A stretch of 21,588 bases of DNA from positions 1 to 21,588 of the forward strand of contig JAEWEZ010000071.1 of NCBI GenBank assembly GCA_023389045.1. Reading direction: 5' to 3'. Below the pieces are notes generated by a model that saw only the letters and a program-made list of their open reading frames with translations, did no database searches and was not told where the DNA came from. Position 1 is the stretch's first letter. The number at the start of each line of letters is the position of its first letter. Below are positions 14,700 to 19,788 of this stretch, piece after piece. Both the position numbers and the translations under genes were made by a program. This stretch comes from Actinomycetes bacterium. GTDB lineage: Bacteria; Actinomycetota; Actinomycetes; Actinomycetales; Dermabacteraceae.

Positions 14700-15062
14700 C
14701 TAGGCCACCACCACAAACTCGCGGCCAATCCACTTGGTGCGCCGCAACCGCTGCACCGCCGGGATCGGCAAGGGCCCGCGGATACACGGCCAGCCCTGCC
14801 CGCCCTCGGGATCCTCCTCAATATCCACCGCGATCCCGGCAGCCGTGACCATATTGACGTCGATCTCCAGAATCACCAGGTCATCAGGCCGGTCGGGGTA
14901 CACCCGCTTCGCGATCACGGAAACCTGCTCGGGCCAACACGCATGCACGAAACCCACCTCGGCCAGTTCACGGCCACGCGTGGAATGGGTGTAACTGCCC
15001 TCCCGAACTGCCGCCTCCCAGACGGCCAGCTCGGTGATGTGCCAGATCAGAGGCGCAGGCAT
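14700..15062 (-). CDS. DUF952 family protein
   Basis: A 120-residue protein matching the DUF952 pattern: 'LIWHITELAVWEAAVREGSYT' at the start, 'GFVHACWPEQVSVIAKRVYPD' in the middle, 'DLVILEID', then 'WPCIRGPLPIPAVQRLRR' near the end. Conserved His residues at about 7 and 43 and the acidic residues of ILEID are present. From memory this Pfam family is grouped with the ADP-ribosyltransferase-like fold, but no activity is established and I could not check the grouping. The frame stays open far upstream to 15383, but that part overlaps the divergent acetyltransferase gene antisense and is rejected. The ATG at 15062 sits 7 nt after a -10-like TACACT with no ribosome site. yciO follows downstream on the same strand after 45 bp. 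Confidence 0.8.
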   Translation of the reverse strand: MPAPLIWHITELAVWEAAVREGSYTHSTRGRELAEVGFVHACWPEQVSVIAKRVYPDRPDDLVILEIDVNMVTAAGIAVDIEEDPEGGQGWPCIRGPLPIPAVQRLRRTKWIGREFVVVA

Positions 15063-15086
15063 GATCGGCAGTGTACCGTTTTGGGC
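15063..15086. promoter_or_regulatory. Overlapping divergent leaderless promoters
   Basis: Only 24 bp separate two divergent ATG codons. Reading outward from the centre, each strand has a TANNNT -10 element: TACCGT on plus (15074-15079) and TACACT on minus (15070-15075). Each is followed by exactly 7 nt and an ATG. The two hexamers overlap and share the central TA. Neither start has room for a ribosome site, so both messages are probably leaderless, and RNA polymerase can presumably occupy only one direction at a time. Confidence 0.6.
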
Positions 15087-15521
15087 ATGACGCCGAGCAC
15101 TGGTGAGAACACGCAGATCACCGTGGTTCACGAACCGGAGCGAGAGCGCTACGAGGCTCTCGCCGGAGACGAGATCGCCGCGGTCCTCTACTACGCCGAT
15201 GAAACCGACGCTGCCGGTGAATCCACCGGGGTGCGCGACCTGCGCTCCACCATCGTCAGCCCGGAACGAGTGGGACGCGGCATCGGCTCCCAACTCGTGC
15301 ACCGCGCCGTGGACGACGCCCGCGCCGACGGCCTGCAACTGCGCGCCACCTGCTGGTTCGCGCACGGTTGGCTCACCCGCCACCCCGAGAACCTCGACCT
15401 GCTGGTTCCCGGCTCCTCCCCGACTCTCTCCGCGCTTGCCGGAGACGCATCGGAGGTCGTCGGCCCTGCTGACTCGACCGACCGCACCGAGGTTCCCACG
15501 GAGGAAGACACCCCGCGATGA
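15087..15521 (+). CDS. Short GNAT-family N-acetyltransferase (COG2388/NATD1-like)
   Basis: A 144-residue protein with a compact GNAT core. It has strands 'ERYEALAGDEIAAVLYY', the family 'STIVSPERVGRGIGSQLVHRAVDDAR' segment with the acetyl-CoA pyrophosphate loop R-x-G-x-G-S (about 63-68), then 'LQLRATCWFAHGWLTRHPE', the short-GNAT C-terminal pattern with Cys and Trp-x-x-x-His-Pro. A disordered acidic tail follows (about 112-144). Small-molecule or protein acetylation is likely. The substrate is unknown. ATG 15087 was chosen over upstream starts because of the divergent gene and the -10 at 7 nt. The stop overlaps the phosphatase start (ATGA), so the pair is translationally coupled. Confidence 0.8.
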   Translation: MTPSTGENTQITVVHEPERERYEALAGDEIAAVLYYADETDAAGESTGVRDLRSTIVSPERVGRGIGSQLVHRAVDDARADGLQLRATCWFAHGWLTRHPENLDLLVPGSSPTLSALAGDASEVVGPADSTDRTEVPTEEDTPR

Positions 15522-16003
15522 CCTACCGCATCATCACGATCTGCACCGGAAACATCTGCCGCTCCCCGATGGGCGAGTACCTGCTGCGGGCAGCCCTTGA
15601 AGACGCTAATCTTGCAGAGCACACCGAGGTGACCTCCTGCGGAACCACCGGATGGGAAGTCGGCAACCCCGTCGACCCCCGCGCTGCAGCCCTGCTGCGC
15701 GCCCGCGGCATTGAGCCGGGCGCGCACCGCGCCCAAGCCATGACCCGGCAGGACCTTGAAGACGCCGACCTGCTGATCACGATGGATAACGACCACGTGG
15801 GTCCGGTGAAGCGGCTGATCGGCTCCGAGCATCACGACAAGGTGCGGATGATCCGCTCCTTTGACCCGCAGGCCGGGGAAGACACCGGCATCCGCGATCC
15901 CTGGTACGGCGATGAAGCCGACTTCGACCTCACGGCCGAACAGCTCGACGCCGCGATCCCCGGGATCGTCGCGCATGTGCGTGAGGCCCTCGCGAAGGAG
16001 TGA
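15518..16003 (+). CDS. Low-molecular-weight protein tyrosine phosphatase
   Basis: A 161-residue cytosolic phosphatase of the LMW-PTP family, which removes phosphate from tyrosine (or arginine) residues through a cysteinyl intermediate. The P-loop C-x5-R-S is at the N-terminus (Cys9 to Arg15, CTGNICRS), and the general acid Asp127 is in the DPWYG motif. Both are canonical, so the enzyme should be active. Length is typical. The ATG overlaps the acetyltransferase stop by 4 nt and has GGAGGAAGA upstream. The amidase gene follows with a 2-nt gap. A link between acetylation and dephosphorylation is not shown by sequence. The gene order only says they are co-expressed. Confidence 0.93.
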   Translation: MTYRIITICTGNICRSPMGEYLLRAALEDANLAEHTEVTSCGTTGWEVGNPVDPRAAALLRARGIEPGAHRAQAMTRQDLEDADLLITMDNDHVGPVKRLIGSEHHDKVRMIRSFDPQAGEDTGIRDPWYGDEADFDLTAEQLDAAIPGIVAHVREALAKE

Positions 16004-16005
16004 GC

Positions 16006-17550
16006 GTGACAAGCGCGGACGAACCCCTCGACGCGCAGCCGGGTGACCACCGGGCAGGAGCCGGTGAGAGCGGCGCCAGGGAGAGCCTGACCGGCCGACT
16101 GGATGATGACCGCGCGCAGATGAGCGCCCTCGCTCTTGCCCAGGCCCTGCGCGAGGGAGATATCGACGTTCGCGAGCACACCGACGCCGTGCTGGCCGCC
16201 GCCCGCGGAGACGGTGCTCGGGTGGGCGCCTTCGCCCACATCCTGGAGGAACTGAGCCACCGGCAGGCTGAAGCCGCGCAGGAGAGCATCCGCGAGGCCC
16301 GCCGCCGCCATGACCTCGATAGCCTTGCGGTGGGGCAGCCCCTGCTGGGCGTGCCACTACCGGTCAAAGACCTGAGCCGGATCGCCGGGGAGCCGTGGAG
16401 CGCCGGAAGTGCTGCTGTGCACGGCACCATCGCCGAGGTGACCGATGGCGTCGCCGAGAAGATCCTCGCCGGCGGCACCGTGACCATCGGCAAAACCTCC
16501 GTGCCCGAGTTCGGGATGCCCTGCTACACCGAACCGGCCATTGGCGCCCCAGCCCGCACCCCCTGGGACCTCGAACGCACCGCGGGCGGATCCAGCGGGG
16601 GAGCAGCCGCTGCCGTTGCCGCCGGGATCGTGCCCCTCGCCCACGGAAGCGACGGGGGAGGGTCCGTGCGGATACCCGCTGCCTGCTGCGGGATCGTCGG
16701 CATGAAACCCTCCCGCGGGGTCGTGTCAGCCGGACCCCACGGCGCGGAAGGCCCAGGGCTTGTGACCGACGGGATGCTCGCGCGAACCGTGGCCGACGTT
16801 GCCGCAGGCATGGACCTGATCGCCGGCAGCCGCCCCGGAGATGCCTTCCCCGCTGCGTCACCCGAGGGCGGATTCCTGCGCTCCCTGGAACGTGCCCCCG
16901 GCCCTCTGCGTATCGGGGTGCTGCGTGAACCGCTCAACATCGAAGCCGAGGTGCATCCGGCCTGCCTGCGCGGCCTTGACCGCGCCCTGGATGTGCTTCG
17001 CGCCCACGGGCATGAACTGTCCGATGTGCGCCCGGCCTTCACCCCCCAGCAGTGGCAGGCCTTTATACCGCTGTGGACCGTCGGGGCTGCTTCCATCGAC
17101 CTTCCCGACGAGGCTGAGCCGCTTTTGCTGGAACTCACGCGCTGGCTGCGTGCCGAGGGCCGCCGGCACGACGGGGTAGCCGTGACCCGGGCGCTCGCCG
17201 GAATGCAGCAGGTGGCCCGCCGTATGGGGGAGGCCTACGCGGACTTCGACCTCATCATCACCCCCTCCCTCGCACAGCCCCCGGCCCATCCGCACACCCT
17301 GCAACTGCCCGATGGCGCCGATGATTTTGCTGCTCAGTGCCGCTTCACCCCGTGGACGAGCACCTGGAATATGACCGGGCGGGCTGCGATCAGTGTGCCG
17401 CTGCATCGTGAAGAGATCGACGGGCAGATGCTTCCCTTCGGTGCGCATCTCGGGGCGGTGCGCGCCGGCGATGATGCTCTCGTGCTACAGGTGGCTGCGC
17501 AGCTGGAAGCGGCCGATCCGTGGCCGCTTGTGCGTCGGCCCCAGCCGTGA
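16006..17550 (+). CDS. Amidase signature family hydrolase
   Basis: A 514-residue member of the amidase signature family, which hydrolyses carboxamides. The Ser-cisSer-Lys triad is visible: Lys121 in PLPVKDL, bridging Ser196 in GGSSGG, and nucleophile Ser220 in DGGGSVRIPA. The 24-residue spacing between the serines equals that of well-studied members. The C-terminal part ends with 'WNMTGRAAISVPL', typical of stand-alone amidases (AmiB2/NylA-like) rather than the GatA subunit. No gatB or gatC is nearby. I start at GTG 16006, which has GAAGGAG at 5 nt. GTG 16000 would put that ribosome site on the start codon itself. The N-terminal 30 residues are polar and probably disordered. The substrate is unknown. 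Confidence 0.88.
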   Translation: MTSADEPLDAQPGDHRAGAGESGARESLTGRLDDDRAQMSALALAQALREGDIDVREHTDAVLAAARGDGARVGAFAHILEELSHRQAEAAQESIREARRRHDLDSLAVGQPLLGVPLPVKDLSRIAGEPWSAGSAAVHGTIAEVTDGVAEKILAGGTVTIGKTSVPEFGMPCYTEPAIGAPARTPWDLERTAGGSSGGAAAAVAAGIVPLAHGSDGGGSVRIPAACCGIVGMKPSRGVVSAGPHGAEGPGLVTDGMLARTVADVAAGMDLIAGSRPGDAFPAASPEGGFLRSLERAPGPLRIGVLREPLNIEAEVHPACLRGLDRALDVLRAHGHELSDVRPAFTPQQWQAFIPLWTVGAASIDLPDEAEPLLLELTRWLRAEGRRHDGVAVTRALAGMQQVARRMGEAYADFDLIITPSLAQPPAHPHTLQLPDGADDFAAQCRFTPWTSTWNMTGRAAISVPLHREEIDGQMLPFGAHLGAVRAGDDALVLQVAAQLEAADPWPLVRRPQP

Positions 17551-17557
17551 ACCAGTG

Positions 17558-17959
17558 ATGAACGAGGCATCAGCGGGTCCGCGATCCGTTCGCGTGGATG
17601 TATGGCTCTGGAGTGCACGCCTGTTCCCCACGCGATCAGCGGCAACCGCCGCCTGCCGTGCCGGGCATGTGCGCCGCAACGGTGAGAGCGTTAAACCCTC
17701 CGCACCTGTTGTGGTGGGGGATGAGCTGAGAGTGCGCTCGCCGGGGCGGGAGCGGATAGTGGTGATCCGCCAGATCCTGGTGCGACGGGTGGGTGCGCCG
17801 ATTGCACGGGAAGCTTACGAGGACCACAGCCCAGAACCCCCTCCACAGCTCGCGGCCGCCCCGCCACGCCGAGAGCGTGGAACGGGACGGCCAACGAAAC
17901 GGGAGCGGCGCGAAATCGATCGCCTGCGCGGACGAGACAGCTCCCGACCACCCCTGTGA
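17558..17959 (+). CDS. S4-domain RNA-binding protein (Hsp15/HslR-like)
   Basis: A 133-residue basic protein with an N-terminal S4 RNA-binding fold (about 11-60: 'VRVDVWLWSARLFPTRSAATAACRAGHVRRNG' then 'GDELRV'). A charged tail rich in Arg, Pro and Glu ends with the 'RPTKRERREIDRLRG' helix typical of actinobacterial Hsp15-type proteins. In E. coli, Hsp15 binds stalled 50S subunits carrying peptidyl-tRNA. A similar ribosome role is inferred. The ATG at 17558 follows the amidase stop by 7 nt without a good ribosome site. GTG 17555, directly before it, is in frame too. It is the last gene of the acetyltransferase-phosphatase-amidase run. No hairpin is seen in the 43-bp gap to the converging gene. 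Confidence 0.85.
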   Translation: MNEASAGPRSVRVDVWLWSARLFPTRSAATAACRAGHVRRNGESVKPSAPVVVGDELRVRSPGRERIVVIRQILVRRVGAPIAREAYEDHSPEPPPQLAAAPPRRERGTGRPTKRERREIDRLRGRDSSRPPL

Positions 17960-18002
17960 AAGAGCACTGGCGGTCGGGGCTGCTCGTCGCGCAGAGGATC
18001 GC

Positions 18003-19385
18003 TCAGCCTCCGGAGTACTGCAGGAGGGCTTGGCGGTTTGCGGTCAGGCGCTGCAGGAGTGCCGCTTCGGCTGTGACGGCTTTGGGGTCTTGGCCGTCGG
18101 CGAGGAGTCGCTGGCGGATGGAGGCGAGGTCGGCGGCTTCGCGGATGAAGCGTTTCATGACGGGTTTTGCGTTCATGGAGGCTGCCCAGCGTTTTCCTTC
18201 GCGGCGGCCTTTCCAGGTGGCGAGCATGGTGACTTCTTCGTGGGTGAGCCAGCCGAGGTTGGCGTAGTCGCCCAGGCGAACGCGGGTCAGTCGGGCTTCA
18301 TCCCACACCAGGAAACCAAGCAGACAGAGGAAAACGAAGCTGAGGAGCACCTCGCCCGCCAAAAGGCCGATGAATCCGGGCTTGCCGAGGGGGAGCGTGG
18401 TACTGAAGTTCCAGAGGGCATGCAGGAACATGCCCGGGATGACGGCGACGATGAAGGAGAGTAGGCCCGGGATCGTTCCCCATTTACGCACCACAAAGCC
18501 CATCACTATGCCCGTCAGCCCCGTGTAGATTCCATGGCCGAAGATTCCAACGACCCCGCGGATGAAGACGGTCATGCCGAGGTCGGTCAAACCGTTTTCA
18601 TCAAAGCTCCTGCCGTAGTACAGGATGTTTTCGCTGAAGGCGAAGCCGCCACCGGAGAGCATGCCGTAGATGGCGCCGTCGAGGGGGCCGTTGAAGTATC
18701 GGCGCGCGAGGAAGAGTAAGAGGACGAGTGTGAGTGCCTTGGTCGTCTCCTCCGCGATAGGTGCGCTTCCGACGAGGGTGGCGAAGCGAGCGGCAGCCTC
18801 ATTACCGGTGAGTGCGTACACGACGATCTCGACGAGTTCATGGCACAGCATCGACAAGAAGACAGCGATCGATGCTCCCCAGAGGACGGCTACAGCAAGA
18901 AGCCCTTTCGGCTGCGGATCCCAGCGGTCAGCTAGCAGCATGATCGCGCAGATCACAGCAAGCGAAATACCCGCCAAGACCGTGATGGCCGGCCACATGA
19001 TCGGGGTTGAGTTCTCGCCGACGACGTAGCCCAAGAAAGACATTCCCAACACGGCGAGCGTGGCGAGAACGAGAACCCCCACGGCGATCCACATGGCGAT
19101 CCTGGAGAAGGCTGCCGCCTCAGTAGTCGCGTTGAGGTCTTGGATACGTCGGGTCTGGGTGGCCCAGGCCGAGGCAGGCTGTGCCTGGTGGGGCCGGTGG
19201 ATTTGGGCGGGGGCGTGGCGGGTGCCGGTCAGACCACCGGTGGGGCGTGATGAGGTGTCGTAGGCACGTGGGGTTCCGTAGTCGACGTAGCGGGGATGCC
19301 GTTGAAACTCGGGAGCTCCGGCGGGAGTACCGGCGCCCGGGCGCGGCCGGGGAGGGCTGGAAGAAGCCGGGAATGACGACGACAT
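18003..19385 (-). CDS. PrsW-family intramembrane metalloprotease
   Basis: A 460-residue membrane protein of the PrsW family, relatives of which cleave anti-sigma factors in Bacillus. Features in order: a disordered Pro/Ser/Arg-rich cytoplasmic tail (1-95); a multi-helix membrane region (about 96-365); and a soluble C-terminal domain (about 370-460). The putative metal or catalytic residues of the family are present: Glu212-Glu213 in APIAEETTKAL, Glu252 in FAFSENILYY, His284 in FGHGIYTG and His322 in FLHALWN. The ATG at 19385 has GAGAGG 6 nt upstream. A GTG at 19400 would place that ribosome site inside the gene, so I reject it. No sigma/anti-sigma pair is in the window, so the substrate is unknown. 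Confidence 0.88.
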   Translation of the reverse strand: MSSSFPASSSPPRPRPGAGTPAGAPEFQRHPRYVDYGTPRAYDTSSRPTGGLTGTRHAPAQIHRPHQAQPASAWATQTRRIQDLNATTEAAAFSRIAMWIAVGVLVLATLAVLGMSFLGYVVGENSTPIMWPAITVLAGISLAVICAIMLLADRWDPQPKGLLAVAVLWGASIAVFLSMLCHELVEIVVYALTGNEAAARFATLVGSAPIAEETTKALTLVLLLFLARRYFNGPLDGAIYGMLSGGGFAFSENILYYGRSFDENGLTDLGMTVFIRGVVGIFGHGIYTGLTGIVMGFVVRKWGTIPGLLSFIVAVIPGMFLHALWNFSTTLPLGKPGFIGLLAGEVLLSFVFLCLLGFLVWDEARLTRVRLGDYANLGWLTHEEVTMLATWKGRREGKRWAASMNAKPVMKRFIREAADLASIRQRLLADGQDPKAVTAEAALLQRLTANRQALLQYSGG

Positions 19386-19490
19386 GTGAACCTCTCGCAC
19401 GGTGATTGCCGGGAGTGCAGCAGGAGAGCTAGCACGTGCTGGCGGATGCGCTGTGATCGTATCCGTCGGCGGAGGGCGCCCGTGCAGCGT

Positions 19491-19499
19491 TGTGGATAA
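19491..19499 (-). promoter_or_regulatory. Perfect DnaA box
   Basis: The minus strand reads TTATCCACA, the classical DnaA-box consensus. A weaker 7-of-9 match to TTGTCCACA, TCCTCCACA, lies 15 bp away on the plus strand (19514-19522). There is no cluster as at an origin. It may be an isolated DnaA regulatory or titration site, or chance. Confidence 0.4.
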
Positions 19500-19519
19500 C
19501 GTGCCGAGGCGGTTCCTCC

Positions 19520-19552
19520 ACAGACCCTGCGTTGTCCCGCCGCAGGGTCTGT
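19520..19552. promoter_or_regulatory. 12-bp perfect hairpin in the divergent intergenic region
   Basis: ACAGACCCTGCG and CGCAGGGTCTGT are exact complements separated by 9 nt. It looks like a terminator, but it lies upstream of two genes that point away from it. It would therefore end a short unannotated transcript, insulate the two promoters, or act as a binding site. Confidence 0.5.
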
Positions 19553-19582
19553 CAGGCTCTACGCCCCCGGCGCACTCGGCAT

Positions 19583-19598
19583 CGTGAGAGCGCTCACG
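19583..19598. promoter_or_regulatory. LacI-like palindrome upstream of clpB
   Basis: CGTGAG-AGCG-CTCACG is a perfect 6+6 bp dyad. Its core GAGAGCGCTCAC resembles the operators of LacI-family repressors in actinobacteria. No sugar-utilisation gene or LacI gene is nearby, so function is doubtful. Confidence 0.3.
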
Positions 19599-19601
19599 TC
19601 A

Positions 19602-19637
19602 CTCAAAAAGCAAAGTTGAGCGGAATAGACTCAACTT
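19602..19637 (+). promoter_or_regulatory. HAIR operator (HspR binding site) of clpB with overlapping -10
   Basis: AAGTTGAG-N9-CTCAACTT (19613-19637) is a perfect dyad whose core TTGAG-N9-CTCAA matches the HspR-associated inverted repeat (CTTGAGT-N7-ACTCAAG). A third half-site CTCAA begins at 19602. The three half-sites therefore start every 14 bp (19602, 19616, 19630) in alternating orientation. TAGACT (19626-19631), a possible -10, lies inside the operator, so binding would block transcription. This fits heat-shock control of clpB by HspR. Confidence 0.7.
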
Positions 19638-19713
19638 CGCCGTCGTTCCTTCCGATGTGACCGCAGCGATCCCCGCCTCGCGGTAGCGTCGCCCTCGAGA
19701 GCAGTCCCGAGGA

Positions 19714-19736
19714 GCTCTTGGCTATCAGCCGAGAGC
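19714..19736 (+). promoter_or_regulatory. Hairpin in the clpB 5' leader
   Basis: GCTCTTGGCT-ATC-AGCCGAGAGC folds into a 10-bp stem with one G-U pair and a 3-nt loop, about 50 nt before the clpB start. It does not include the ribosome site, so a simple RNA thermometer is unlikely. A stability or pausing role is possible. Confidence 0.4.
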
Positions 19737-19788
19737 GTGCGAGAAAAGAGTCAGATCCGCCCCTCGGGCGGCCAGAGGAAGGAGCCCC

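Larger units (their letters stand above)
19386..19788. promoter_or_regulatory. Signal-rich intergenic region between prsW-like gene and clpB
   Basis: These 403 bp contain no convincing gene. From left to right I see a perfect palindrome AGCACGTGCT (19431-19440), a minus-strand -10-like TACGAT for the PrsW gene (19456-19461, no good -35), a DnaA-box match (19491-19499) and a 12-bp hairpin (19520-19552). Then come a LacI-like palindrome (19583-19598), a HAIR operator (19602-19637), a clpB leader hairpin (19714-19736), and the clpB ribosome site. The main elements are listed separately. Confidence 0.6.

Noticed and set aside
15191..16357. 388-codon open frame on the minus strand
   Set aside because: It is antisense to three genes with intact catalytic motifs (GNAT, phosphatase, amidase) and shows no family features of its own.
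17960..18002. Terminator between the converging S4 and PrsW genes
   Set aside because: No inverted repeat of useful length is present in the 43-bp gap.
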